64,000 nt of DNA, taken from IMG/VR virus record IMGVR_UViG_3300021598_001001, positions 62,001-126,000 of that record; one strand, 5' to 3'. The DNA is from a virus. Positions 15,962-23,868 of this stretch are shown here, one piece after another. The notes below the pieces were generated by a model. It was not told the DNA's origin. It saw nothing but the letters and a program-made list of their open reading frames with translations, and did not search any database. A program made the position numbers and the translations under genes. Each line of letters begins with the position of its first letter. The first letter of the stretch is position 1.

Positions 15962-16150
15962 ATGAATGTAACTGAATACAATGTAACTGACTGGCAACTA
16001 ACTCAAGATGAGTTTGCTGATGTGATTCATCTTGTAAAGAATGAAATGCAAAAACATTCTGATGATAAGTTCAAAGAACTTTATTATGGTTTGATTGCAG
16101 GAAAACTATTAATTATGAAGAATGAAACGCAACCGTTCTCAAATAACTGA
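15962..16150 (+). CDS. Small hypothetical protein
   Basis: 62 residues; ATG at 15962 has GGAG 10 nt upstream. Helical (TQDEFADVIHLVKNEMQKH). Overlaps the next gene. Function unknown. Confidence 0.6.
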   Translation: MNVTEYNVTDWQLTQDEFADVIHLVKNEMQKHSDDKFKELYYGLIAGKLLIMKNETQPFSNN

Positions 16151-16292
16151 ATTTTATAAAGTTGGTTATATTCTAGACGAAGAACAAAAATGGGCTTGTT
16201 ATTTTGACTTTAATTGTGCTCAAGAAGCTATGATGAAGATGATTCGACTCGGTATAAATGTGACTGGAATGGAAACACAAATGATGGTGTGA
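16122..16292 (+). CDS. Small hypothetical protein
   Basis: 56 residues: MKRNRSQITEFYKVGYILDE, then CAQEAMMKMIRLGINVTGM. Its TGA stop is the TGA of the GTGACAG that opens the regulatory cassette, so gene end and cassette are fused. Not recognised. Confidence 0.55.
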   Translation: MKRNRSQITEFYKVGYILDEEQKWACYFDFNCAQEAMMKMIRLGINVTGMETQMMV

Positions 16293-16360
16293 CAGTCTGT
16301 TGGCTGTCCACTAACCACGCCGAAGGGGCTCAGATCTTGGTATCTTAGCCATGTTGAGAC
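16289..16360 (+). promoter_or_regulatory. Regulatory cassette type 1, copy A
   Basis: GACAG...CTGTCC half-sites, then 8 nt, CGCCGA, 17 nt, TATCTT (16341-16346) and the leader AGCCATGTTGAGAC. It heads the operon starting at 16414. Copies recur at 26766, 28356, 29551, 30263, 31187, 32335, 33471, 34410, 35015, 35422 and 37811. Confidence 0.75.
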
Positions 16361-16413
16361 ACGGATGTGGTCTTGACGCAACACAAACCCCTTTCAAGTA
16401 ACTTCAAGACAAC

Positions 16414-16797
16414 ATGGCGACTCGTTCTCGCATTGGTGTTCAACTCAAGAATGGCTCTGTCCTTTCTGTGTATTGTCACTGGGATGGCTATCCGGAGTGG
16501 AATGGTAAGAAACTGAAAGAATACTTCAACACTCGGCAGAAAGCTGCGGAATTGGTTGATGGTGGAGACATCAGTGCTCTGTGGACTGATAAAGATTGGG
16601 ATGGTAAAGAACAAGAGTTCGGTACTCTTTACTACGAAGGTCGTGGTGATGTAGACACTGAACCCAATTTGAGTGAATCTTTCCAAGACTTTATCAAGTC
16701 CGTGAATGATTCTTGGGCGGATTATGCTTACCTCTTTGCCGATGGTGAGTGGAAGTGTTATACTCCTAAAGGTAATGAAGAAAAAATCCCTGCCTGA
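16414..16797 (+). CDS. Phage hypothetical protein, CHWDGYP family
   Basis: 127 residues beginning MATRSRIGVQLKNGSVLSVY followed by CHWDGYPEWNGKKL and GGDISALW. This N-terminal pattern is widely shared by phage and some bacterial hypothetical proteins of similar length. It is the first gene behind cassette A. No biochemical role is known. Confidence 0.8.
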   Translation: MATRSRIGVQLKNGSVLSVYCHWDGYPEWNGKKLKEYFNTRQKAAELVDGGDISALWTDKDWDGKEQEFGTLYYEGRGDVDTEPNLSESFQDFIKSVNDSWADYAYLFADGEWKCYTPKGNEEKIPA

Positions 16798-16798
16798 T

Positions 16799-16936
16799 AT
16801 GGAAAACCTCATTCAAGTGAAGTATTACTTCAAGGAACATCCCAACACTACTCTCTCGGTGTTCCTTAAGACTAAAGAACAAGTTGAGGCTTTCAAGGCT
16901 AAACATCCCGACTATGTTTATGTGGAGGCTAAATGA
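16799..16936 (+). CDS. Small hypothetical protein
   Basis: 45 residues: IQVKYYFKEHPNTTLSVF, then TKEQVEAFKAKHPDY. Looks like a beta-alpha unit. One base after the previous stop. Function unknown. Confidence 0.6.
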   Translation: MENLIQVKYYFKEHPNTTLSVFLKTKEQVEAFKAKHPDYVYVEAK

Positions 16937-17073
16937 TTTACGTTGTTGAACTTTATGTTGGCGGCACTGTCTTCAAAGAAGAAGTGATTGCTACTAATCC
17001 TAAAGATGCCCGCGAAACTGCTCTTGCTCGTAATCCCAAAGCAAAAGTTGTTGGTGTTAACGTTAAATTCTGA
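16933..17073 (+). CDS. Small beta-alpha-beta protein
   Basis: 46 residues: MIYVVELYVGGTVFKEEVI, TNPKDARETALARNPKAKV, VGVNVKF. The genes at 28764 and 35687 have the same fold-like order (strand, strand, xA helix, strand), suggesting a small dispersed family. Function unknown. Confidence 0.6.
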   Translation: MIYVVELYVGGTVFKEEVIATNPKDARETALARNPKAKVVGVNVKF

Positions 17074-17081
17074 AAATTATT

Positions 17082-17489
17082 ATGACTAAACAAAACGGAT
17101 TTATTGACCCTGCTGTTGCTGCTATTGCTGTCGGTGTGGTTGTGATTGGTGGTCTCATCTTCATTGGTGGCCCACAATATAATGTGTGGCAACAATCTCT
17201 TGCTGGTAAGGCGGAACTGCAGAAAGCAGAATACACACGTCAGGTTGCTGTTCTTGAAGCACAAGCAAAGAAAGATAGTGCTCAACAACTTGCTGATGCT
17301 GAAATCATTCGTGCTACTGGTGTTGCTAAAGCAAACCAAATCATCGGTGATAGTCTGAAAGATAACCGTGAGTATCTTCAGTACCTGTATATCACTGGTA
17401 TTGAAGATGGTGCCAAGAATGGTAACGTGACCATCTATGTTCCCACCGAAGGTGGTATGCCAGTTCCTACTCTTCAAATGAATAAGTGA
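17082..17489 (+). CDS. Membrane-anchored prohibitin/Band 7-like protein (C-terminal domain only)
   Basis: 135 residues: one N-terminal transmembrane helix (AVAAIAVGVVVIGGLIFIGG), then a long Ala/Gln/Glu-rich coiled coil (EAQAKKDSAQQLADAEIIRA) and a segment GVAKANQIIGDSL with EYLQYLYITG. The coiled coil and KANQII region match the C-terminal part of SPFH/prohibitin proteins, while the SPFH domain itself is missing. It is probably oligomeric in the host membrane. Prohibitin-like genes occur in other cyanophages, with unknown roles. Confidence 0.75.
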   Translation: MTKQNGFIDPAVAAIAVGVVVIGGLIFIGGPQYNVWQQSLAGKAELQKAEYTRQVAVLEAQAKKDSAQQLADAEIIRATGVAKANQIIGDSLKDNREYLQYLYITGIEDGAKNGNVTIYVPTEGGMPVPTLQMNK

Positions 17490-17875
17490 TGAAACATCTG
17501 TTGATTCTTGTGTCTCTGTTGGTAACTTCTCCTGCATTTGCACAAACAAAAGAAGTCACTAAACAGAAAGTATATCGTCCTTTTACATACGAAACTGCAT
17601 GTGCATTGGAAACTCCTCAAGAGTTTCAAGTAGATACATGTAAAGTTGTGGAAACTAGGGAGTCTACTGGTGCTCTTCGCACTCGTAATATCTTCTCTAA
17701 TCGTTTCCGTCTTACCATCAAATCTCGTTTTGATAAAGAAAAGGGATTTGTAACTTGGGATTCTCACAATAAGTTTGAGTACAAGTTTGAATATAAAGTT
17801 GGTGGTGTAGATGGCCTTGGTGCCTGGTCTTATGTAATGCCAGGATTCTTACTTGAGAATGTCTCATGGGACTGA
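17489..17875 (+). CDS. Secreted hypothetical protein
   Basis: 128 residues. A clear signal peptide (HLLILVSLLVTSPAFAQ) ending at an AxA-type site, then a mature domain with two Cys (ACALETPQEFQVDTC) and beta-rich repeats FEYKFEYKVGG. It follows the membrane protein with a 1-base overlap, so both may act at the envelope. Function unknown. Confidence 0.75.
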   Translation: MKHLLILVSLLVTSPAFAQTKEVTKQKVYRPFTYETACALETPQEFQVDTCKVVETRESTGALRTRNIFSNRFRLTIKSRFDKEKGFVTWDSHNKFEYKFEYKVGGVDGLGAWSYVMPGFLLENVSWD

Positions 17876-17899
17876 TAAGGATCTTTGATCAATCAGCCC

Positions 17900-17928
17900 T
17901 TGACTTTCTTCCGTTTTTTTCTTATTGT
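17900..17928 (+). promoter_or_regulatory. Sigma70-type promoter
   Basis: TTGACT (17900-17905), 17 nt, TATTGT (17923-17928), 24 nt before the ATG at 17952. The upstream GGATCTTTGATCAATC is repeated at 20146 ahead of the helicase gene. Confidence 0.65.
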
Positions 17929-17951
17929 ACTTTTGTTCAACTGATTCACAC

Positions 17952-18098
17952 ATGAACGACGATTTCAATTTTGATTCCTTTGATGAAGGTGATCTCTATG
18001 AATCCTTGATGGAATCTAATCCAGAAGATTGGCTTCCTGATGCTGGTATCCGAGAAGAGTTTGATTCTGAAACTCTTGCCCTTCTACGGAACTTTTAG
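17952..18098 (+). CDS. Small acidic protein
   Basis: 48 residues, very acidic and aromatic (NDDFNFDSFDEGDLYESLM). It is alone behind its own promoter. The protein at 37148 has similar acidity and size. Highly acidic small phage proteins can act as DNA mimics or RNA-polymerase binders, but nothing here proves that. Confidence 0.6.
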   Translation: MNDDFNFDSFDEGDLYESLMESNPEDWLPDAGIREEFDSETLALLRNF

Positions 18099-18129
18099 TA
18101 TAATAAAATGGGTAAGTAGGTGAGTGTTA

Positions 18130-18636
18130 ATGAAGGTTGTTGAAAGACACCGATACGAAAACGGAGAAATCTTTGAGACTAGATCTCTGAGGTTTCTCCC
18201 TTTTTATTACTCGGAAGAGATTGCTGAATCTCTGATGAAGATCATTCGTAATCAACTTACACCTGACTTGCTGACTAAAAAGTATCGCAAGGAGAATGAA
18301 ACAAACCCAATGTACGGGCATTGTTATCATTCAACTCAAGCCCTATTTTATCTCATGGAACCTCACGATTTGATTCCAATGAGTGGAATAGATTACAGAG
18401 GTGATACACACTGGTGGTTGTATGATGACCGAGGAGTTATCTATGACACAACCGCAGATCAGTATTACTCTGTGGGACAAGTTCCCCCACATGCTGTTGG
18501 AAAGAAAACAGCTTGGTATGGTTGGAAACAACGACCACACCAAAGATCTCTCACTTTAATCATGAGAGTTCTTGATGCTTGTAACATTGAGTATTGTTAC
18601 GAAACCATCAAACCTCAGACGGGGGGCTTGACATAG
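18130..18636 (+). CDS. Hypothetical protein with possible Cys-His-Asp triad
   Basis: 168 residues. YGHCYHSTQALFYLM (Cys at the start of a helix), DTHWWLYDDRG (His on a strand) and VIYDTTADQYY (Asp) occur in the order expected for a papain/transglutaminase-like fold. This is inference from pattern, not a family match. ATG at 18130 is preferred; GTG at 18124 is possible. Its end overlaps the hairpin upstream of the next promoter. Confidence 0.7.
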   Translation: MKVVERHRYENGEIFETRSLRFLPFYYSEEIAESLMKIIRNQLTPDLLTKKYRKENETNPMYGHCYHSTQALFYLMEPHDLIPMSGIDYRGDTHWWLYDDRGVIYDTTADQYYSVGQVPPHAVGKKTAWYGWKQRPHQRSLTLIMRVLDACNIEYCYETIKPQTGGLT

Positions 18637-18656
18637 TTCTTTGTCTGATCTATACT
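18628..18656 (+). promoter_or_regulatory. Consensus sigma70 promoter for the DUF262-HNH gene
   Basis: TTGACA (18628-18633), 17 nt, TATACT (18651-18656). CAGAC upstream pairs with GTCTG in the spacer, which could form a small operator-like hairpin. It gives the nuclease gene its own strong promoter with a leader of about 80 nt. Confidence 0.75.
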
Positions 18657-18746
18657 CAAAACATCAAAGACACGGACACAATCCCAACTCTTAATTGAGA
18701 CGGTCAAAACTCCAAGTCCTAGATGCAAACCTTACAAACAAAAACC

Positions 18747-20126
18747 ATGAAAACTAACACCAAAACGTACACTCTGACTGTATCTCAACTGGCTTCTCTA
18801 CAAAAGGACACCAAGATTTATCTTGATGAAGCCTTCCAGTCCAATACACGTTGGAATACTGCAATGAATCAAGCATACATTAAGTCTGTGCTTGAAGGTA
18901 AAGCAATTACCCCCATTACTTTAGGTAAAATCTCTGATCTTTTGAGTTCTATTGAACTTCATTATGGTCCTACTCATTCTGACTATCAATTTTTTAGGGA
19001 TCTTCTAGATCAAGATTTCATCTATATCACGATTGATGGAAATAATCGTGATAACTGCATCTGCAAGTTCCTGAACAATGAGTTTCCCCTCTCTGAAGGG
19101 AAATACTATATTGAACACAATAACATTGTGTACTTTGAAGCGACTAAGAACAACAAGTATTTCAAAGATCTAGATGCAGAAGTTCGCAACTACATTGAGA
19201 ACATTTCTCTGAACACTCTTGTAGTTTTGCAATCTGATCGTAAGGGTCTTGCTGAACTGTTCAGTAACATTAATGAGGGTCTTCCCCTTAATAATCAAGA
19301 GAAACGCAACGCTACTCCTTGTCGTTTCGGTGCTCTTGTTAGGAATCTTGTTCAAAGTCACTTGAATGGATTTTCTATGTTGTATAGTTCTAAGAACATC
19401 AATCGTCGTTATCCCGATGAATTGGTTGTGACAATTTCCACAATCGTTGCTCATGGGATAAAGAATCTGGATAAGAATACTCTAGATGCTGCTTATGGTG
19501 ATTCTACGGTTGAGGTTATTTCTTTCAACAAAACCGCAACTATTGTTGAACAACTTTCTAAGATTGTTGTCAACTATGGTGCTGCTGGATTTGATGTTGG
19601 TGGTAAGAAAAACTCTAACCTGATTGACTTTGCAATGTTGTTGAACTATCTCAACAATAACTCGATTGTCATCGAAGATTACGAAGCTTTCTACAACTGG
19701 TTCACTGAAAGTCAGGGAGAACGAATTGAAGATCCTACCATTCTCTACTATGGTAAAAAGGGTAATAATCCTCGTAGTTATGCTGGTCTTCTCCGTGGAT
19801 CTTCTTCCAATTTCCTTCAAATCCGACTCAGTAAGTTGGTTGATTCCATCTCTTCTACACCAGACAACGTTCTGACCTTCCGTGACAAAGATCGCAAGTA
19901 TGATCCTAAGATTCGATTCTCTCTTTGGAAATCTCAGGGTGGGCGATGTGCATTGACTGGTGAACCTATTGATGCACGTCACATCTACGATGGATCTGTG
20001 ACTCATATCGACCATAAAGATCCTTGGTCGAAAGGTGGACAAACTACAGTTGAAAATGCACAACTGGTATTTGCAAATGCAAATCTCCGTAAAGGTGCTC
20101 AACTCGTAGAAGTTCCCTCTCTTTGA
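18747..20126 (+). CDS. DUF262-like protein with C-terminal HNH endonuclease
   Basis: 459 residues. The N-terminal part resembles DUF262 (ParB-like NTPase fold of GmrS-type proteins): ITIDGNNRDN (about residue 95) stands where the family has DGQQR, and ELFSNINEGLPLNNQEKRNA matches the conserved Asn/Glu helix. The C-terminus is an HNH nuclease: CALTGEP (about 401), THIDHKDPWSKGG (about 420) and NAxLRKGA (about 448). DUF262 plus nuclease is the architecture of modification-dependent restriction enzymes such as GmrSD. In a phage it could cut competing DNA or host DNA. ATG at 18747 or 18723. A split helicase follows. Confidence 0.82.
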   Translation: MKTNTKTYTLTVSQLASLQKDTKIYLDEAFQSNTRWNTAMNQAYIKSVLEGKAITPITLGKISDLLSSIELHYGPTHSDYQFFRDLLDQDFIYITIDGNNRDNCICKFLNNEFPLSEGKYYIEHNNIVYFEATKNNKYFKDLDAEVRNYIENISLNTLVVLQSDRKGLAELFSNINEGLPLNNQEKRNATPCRFGALVRNLVQSHLNGFSMLYSSKNINRRYPDELVVTISTIVAHGIKNLDKNTLDAAYGDSTVEVISFNKTATIVEQLSKIVVNYGAAGFDVGGKKNSNLIDFAMLLNYLNNNSIVIEDYEAFYNWFTESQGERIEDPTILYYGKKGNNPRSYAGLLRGSSSNFLQIRLSKLVDSISSTPDNVLTFRDKDRKYDPKIRFSLWKSQGGRCALTGEPIDARHIYDGSVTHIDHKDPWSKGGQTTVENAQLVFANANLRKGAQLVEVPSL

Positions 20127-20141
20127 GAACTTATCTAATCC

Positions 20142-20210
20142 ATAAGGATCTCTGATCAATGGCCCTCTTGCCCCGCAACGGGTAAGAGGGTATTCTAGCT
20201 ATGTTGAAAC
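20142..20210 (+). promoter_or_regulatory. Divergent type 1 cassette relative with hairpin
   Basis: Begins ATAAGGATCTCTGATCAATG (shared with 17876), then a stem CCCTCTT/AAGAGGG enclosing CCCG/CGGG, directly followed by TATTCT (20191-20196) and AGCTATGTTGAAAC, a variant of the cassette leader. No CTGTCC half-site at the usual distance. It heads the split helicase. Confidence 0.6.
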
Positions 20211-20218
20211 GCAATTCA

Positions 20219-20359
20219 ATGAATCTCCGACCACACCAAGAACGTGCAGTTGAGGTAATGCAACTGCATAAAAAGGGTCAAATCATTGTTCCCACTGGTG
20301 GTGGTAAAACAATGAAGATGATCAAAGACGCAATGATTCAATTCCAGGAACAGAAATGA
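20219..20359 (+). CDS. N-terminal fragment of a split SF2 helicase (Walker A)
   Basis: 46 residues: NLRPHQERAVEVMQ is the Q-motif-like helix and IIVPTGGGKTMKMI is helicase motif I (ATP-binding P-loop). The stop overlaps the next ATG (ATGA), and motifs Ia to VI are in the next ORF, which lacks a P-loop. The pair is either a true gene fission with translational coupling or a -1 frameshift between two halves. ATG at 20219 is chosen because 20201 lies in the cassette leader. Confidence 0.75.
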   Translation: MNLRPHQERAVEVMQLHKKGQIIVPTGGGKTMKMIKDAMIQFQEQK

Positions 20360-21465
20360 TCGAAATGCAATCACAAACTGAAAAAACGATTGTTGTTGTT
20401 GCTCCTCGTATTCTTCTCGCAGAACAACTTTGTTCCGAGTTTCTGGAGTTTATCACCAACGCAAGTGTGATGCACGTTCACAGTGGTGAAACTCATCACT
20501 TTTCGACTACCAAACCCCAAGAGATTTCTAACTGGTGGGTGAATACTCGTGGTCACAAACTAATCTTCACCACTTACAACTCTCTGGAGAGGTTGCAACA
20601 ATCTCGCATCAAGGTTGACACCATTTACTTTGACGAAGCTCACAACTCCGTCAAACGCAACTTCTTCCCTGCAACTGAATACTTCAGTCAGGAAGCTGAC
20701 CGTTGTTACTTCTTCACTGCGACTCCCAAACATTCACTCGCAGTTGGTAAGCCTGGGATGAATGATGTAGAAGTTTATGGCCAAGTCATTTGTAATGTTC
20801 CTGCACCTGAACTTGTCGAAGGTGGTTACATCCTGCCTCCGAAAGTTATCGCAAAACAACTTCCGATGGTAAAGTCTGGTAAGATTCCTGCAGATCGTGA
20901 CTGTGAGAATCTGATTGAGACTCTGGATGAATGTGGTAAGGGTAAAGTGTTGATCTGTGCGAAAGCTACCAAACAGATCTCTGCACTGATGTCTGAGACT
21001 GACTTCATTCAACAACTGCAAGATCGCGGATTCTCTTACCTCTACATCACCGCAAAGACTGGTGCAATTATTGATGGTAAGAAGGTGAATCGTGAGGTGT
21101 TCTTTGATACTCTCTCTGCATGGGGTAAGGATGACTCTAAGAAGTTCGTTGTTCTCCACCACTCCATCCTTTCTGAGGGTATCAATGTGTCAGGTCTGGA
21201 AGGTGTCATCTTTATGCGTTCGATGGACTACATTGGTATCTCCCAAACCATCGGCCGTGTGATTCGGATGCACCATGATGATGCAGCTCGCATCCATAGT
21301 GGTGAACTTGTCCCTGGTGATGTTGACAACTATACCAAATCTTTCGGTCTAGTTGTTGTTCCTGTCTTCAACAAAGTTGGGATCTCTACTCACCAGAAGA
21401 TCCAAGCTGTGGTGGATACGATCTTCCAAAAAGGAATGCCCGCTATTTCTGTCGTAAAACGATGA
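20356..21465 (+). CDS. SF2 DEAH-type helicase, lacking motif I
   Basis: 369 residues with motif Ia (VVAPRILLAEQL), motif II (IYFDEAHNS), motif III (FFTATPK) and motif VI (QTIGRVIR). It resembles ResIII/type III restriction helicase domains and T4 UvsW-like enzymes. Without the Walker A of the preceding 46-residue ORF it could not hydrolyse ATP alone. It follows a DUF262-HNH nuclease, the combination expected of a nuclease-translocase module. It overlaps the next gene by 4 nt. Confidence 0.85.
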   Translation: MIEMQSQTEKTIVVVAPRILLAEQLCSEFLEFITNASVMHVHSGETHHFSTTKPQEISNWWVNTRGHKLIFTTYNSLERLQQSRIKVDTIYFDEAHNSVKRNFFPATEYFSQEADRCYFFTATPKHSLAVGKPGMNDVEVYGQVICNVPAPELVEGGYILPPKVIAKQLPMVKSGKIPADRDCENLIETLDECGKGKVLICAKATKQISALMSETDFIQQLQDRGFSYLYITAKTGAIIDGKKVNREVFFDTLSAWGKDDSKKFVVLHHSILSEGINVSGLEGVIFMRSMDYIGISQTIGRVIRMHHDDAARIHSGELVPGDVDNYTKSFGLVVVPVFNKVGISTHQKIQAVVDTIFQKGMPAISVVKR

Positions 21466-22016
21466 TGGAAAAGTGGGAAGTCTACGCTGAAGGCACCTTC
21501 AACAATATGAGGGCCAATGCACACAACTGGGAACGATCTTTCGATGACAAACGAAAGATCTCCCGTGATTTTTACTACGGGGTTTTTGATGCAGGAAATC
21601 CCAACCCTACGAACCTGATCAGTGAACAAGCTTTGGAGAATCAACTCTCCAAACAATACAGGCTAAATACTCTGGATCACTACCACTCTCCACAATTTGT
21701 TGGTCGAATGATTATGGAGAATCGAGACAAATATCTAGAGGATTATGAAGAGTTCAAGAAGATCTTTCTGGTCTGCACACAACAAATTGTTGTGACCAAA
21801 AAGGAGAATGAATCTCTGTCATTCTTGACTGCACCTGACAAAGAAGATTATAAGGTTCTTGTACCTACCAATCTCAAGTACAACCATCTTGGTATCAGAT
21901 TGTATCAGAGACAAGAGGGTAAAACTAGGTGGAAAAACTCCGATCCAATTGATTCCAACATTCTGGAGATTCCTGAAGATCTGTTAGAATATGAGAAAAA
22001 GTATCTAGTAACGTAA
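21462..22016 (+). CDS. Hypothetical protein translationally coupled to the helicase
   Basis: 184 residues, alpha-helical and charged (FNNMRANAHNWERSFDDKRK, EDYEEFKKIFLVC). It overlaps the helicase stop and its own stop overlaps the next start. Not recognised; by position it could be a helicase partner. Confidence 0.7.
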   Translation: MMEKWEVYAEGTFNNMRANAHNWERSFDDKRKISRDFYYGVFDAGNPNPTNLISEQALENQLSKQYRLNTLDHYHSPQFVGRMIMENRDKYLEDYEEFKKIFLVCTQQIVVTKKENESLSFLTAPDKEDYKVLVPTNLKYNHLGIRLYQRQEGKTRWKNSDPIDSNILEIPEDLLEYEKKYLVT

Positions 22017-22456
22017 TGAACTACAAGTTTATACCAGATAAGTACCAACTATGTAAAAATGTAACTTGGGAAGATGTAATCAATAAAATGGATGTGGAGA
22101 TCTACAATCAATCACACAAATTGATTGTAGACTATGGAATCGCTCCAACAATTATCTTACATGAAGACTATTATCCAGGATCTATTTCATCTGCATTTAA
22201 CGAAGTCCAGCAAGATCTAAATATTGAAGTTCTTCACATTTATACTTCTCTTGGTAGAAATGCCAAGACTTTTGGTAGACATTGTGATACAATGGATGTA
22301 GTAATTGTTCAATCCATAGGGAGAATCTATTACGATTTTGATTGTGGATCTAGGGTAGAACTTAATCCAGGAGATGCACTCCACATTCCGAAAGGAATCT
22401 ATCATAACCCCATTGTTTTTGAACCTAGAGTTACCCTGAGCTTTTCTTGGACATGA
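22016..22456 (+). CDS. Cupin/JmjC-like Fe(II) oxygenase domain protein
   Basis: 146 residues. A metal motif HxD in GRHCDTMD (about residue 88) and a later ALHIPKGIYHNPIV strand pair with His at about 122 and 129 give the cupin-like HxD...H pattern of JmjC-type 2OG hydroxylases. The short length suggests a minimal barrel. Substrate unknown. Confidence 0.75.
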   Translation: MNYKFIPDKYQLCKNVTWEDVINKMDVEIYNQSHKLIVDYGIAPTIILHEDYYPGSISSAFNEVQQDLNIEVLHIYTSLGRNAKTFGRHCDTMDVVIVQSIGRIYYDFDCGSRVELNPGDALHIPKGIYHNPIVFEPRVTLSFSWT

Positions 22457-22995
22457 CCGCAGACTATAATGATTACATGTTTTATGCACCAATTTATCAC
22501 TACGCAGTGAGAGATTGGAAGAATAAAAAAACTTCTTTGATGGAATTGTATAACAGGATTGATAGAAACTTAGAAAGAAAAGATGATGACAGTGTGATTA
22601 CAAATTATCATAAGGATTCACTTTCTATGATAGAAAGTATTTCCGAAATTTTTACTGATGAGATCAATTTGTTTTGTGGTAAAGTTCAATCTCGATTCAA
22701 ATTAGCCTGTGCATGGTTTGAATTGACTGATAAACATGCTTATCACTCAATGCACAATCATGGATGTACGGGATACAGTTCGGTGTGTTACATCAAATAC
22801 AATAGTGATGAACATAAACCCACACATTTTATGTCTCCTTTTCCAAACTTTTTAACTGGTCTTCAACTAACTTATACTCCAGAAGTTGATGAAGGCTCAA
22901 TTATATTTTTTCCATCATATATCAGTCACTTTACTGAACCTAATTTGTCTGATGAGAATAGACTAATCGTATCTTTTAATCTACAATCAGTTTGA
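22453..22995 (+). CDS. 2OG-Fe(II) oxygenase, small phage type
   Basis: 180 residues. SMHNHGCTGYSSVCYIKY (His-rich strand, about residue 100), DEGSIIFFPSYISHFTEPN (distal His, about 158) and ENRLIVSFNL (Arg, about 173) match the 2OG-FeII_Oxy_5-like phage family. ATG at 22453 overlaps the previous stop. With 1787, 2465 and 22016, it makes four likely non-haem iron oxygenases in the window. Confidence 0.78.
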   Translation: MTADYNDYMFYAPIYHYAVRDWKNKKTSLMELYNRIDRNLERKDDDSVITNYHKDSLSMIESISEIFTDEINLFCGKVQSRFKLACAWFELTDKHAYHSMHNHGCTGYSSVCYIKYNSDEHKPTHFMSPFPNFLTGLQLTYTPEVDEGSIIFFPSYISHFTEPNLSDENRLIVSFNLQSV

Positions 22996-22996
22996 G

Positions 22997-23386
22997 ATGA
23001 TGTACCCCAACACAAGTATTCTTGATCCCGACAATGGCCCTACTGGATTTACCACTCCAGACTTCCAATTTGCTGCTATTCCATTTGGAAAAGAATACAT
23101 GATCATTGCAGATGGCCAACAACTTGAAGTAGTCAAAACAAGACAACTTGCAGAGATTCGGCTTGAACAATTAAAAAACTCGCATCGGACTCTGAAGAAG
23201 GGTACTAAGACCCCTGCACCACCAAAATCACAAAAAAAGGCGAAAACGTCTAGTGGCCGCAAGGGGTCTCAGGGACCAAAGCCAAAGGCCACCAAGGGTT
23301 CTACCAAGTCTCCTAAATCTAAGAGTGTGACAGTCAAGAAACCGTACACTCTTCATCCAAATCCATTGATGGATGCACTACTCTAG
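22997..23386 (+). CDS. Protein with lysine/serine/proline-rich basic tail
   Basis: 129 residues. The first 65 are a small folded region (FQFAAIPFGKEYMIIADGQQ, AEIRLEQLKNSH). The last 60 are a disordered basic tail rich in Lys, Ser, Pro and Gly, ending HPNPLMDALL. The tail resembles histone H1-like or nucleic-acid-binding tails. Binding to DNA or RNA is inferred only from charge. Confidence 0.7.
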   Translation: MMYPNTSILDPDNGPTGFTTPDFQFAAIPFGKEYMIIADGQQLEVVKTRQLAEIRLEQLKNSHRTLKKGTKTPAPPKSQKKAKTSSGRKGSQGPKPKATKGSTKSPKSKSVTVKKPYTLHPNPLMDALL

Positions 23387-23401
23387 CTATAGTTCAGAAA
23401 A

Positions 23402-23653
23402 ATGTCTATCGAAGAAAAACTCTTATCTTTGGGATTTGCATACAATGCAAAGGGGAATGTTCTATCAAAACGTGTCTTACGAAAAAGTCAAATCCCCATA
23501 GGTTGTTTCTTCAAATCCTTAGAAACTGGTGTTGAGTTTTACTCTCAAAATCCAGAAGATGATACTAAGTGGGATCATCTTATTATGACAAGAGATTTTG
23601 AAGAAGTTCTACTTGACGAAACTGTTACTGCACAATCAATTCTTGAATTATGA
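23402..23653 (+). CDS. Small hypothetical protein
   Basis: 83 residues: SIEEKLLSLGFAYNAKGNVL, WDHLIMTRDFEEVL. Preceded by CTCTAGCTATAGTTCAGA, a degraded match to the cassette leader. The protein at 29640 has a similar arrangement (LIASGYVFDDEN, WNYVKMTDDFDV). Function unknown. Confidence 0.65.
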   Translation: MSIEEKLLSLGFAYNAKGNVLSKRVLRKSQIPIGCFFKSLETGVEFYSQNPEDDTKWDHLIMTRDFEEVLLDETVTAQSILEL

Positions 23654-23868
23654 CCACAAAAACTAAAATGAAACGAGTTTGTGTTACTCCTCTCTCTAGT
23701 AAGGCTAAAAACCGATTCCATAACATTATGGATCAGTTTCATACCTGTACTGTTGAACAAGAGAAGACTATTGATGGAGTTCCACATTTGTTTCTAGTTT
23801 CGATGAATGGTCAATACTGTTTCTGGGTTCCGAATAAAGGTAACGAACACTGGAAAGTTGAAAAGTGA
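23650..23868 (+). CDS. Small hypothetical protein
   Basis: 72 residues, basic start then beta-rich (GVPHLFLVSMNGQYCFWVPN). 4-nt overlaps on both sides. Function unknown. Confidence 0.65.
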   Translation: MTTKTKMKRVCVTPLSSKAKNRFHNIMDQFHTCTVEQEKTIDGVPHLFLVSMNGQYCFWVPNKGNEHWKVEK

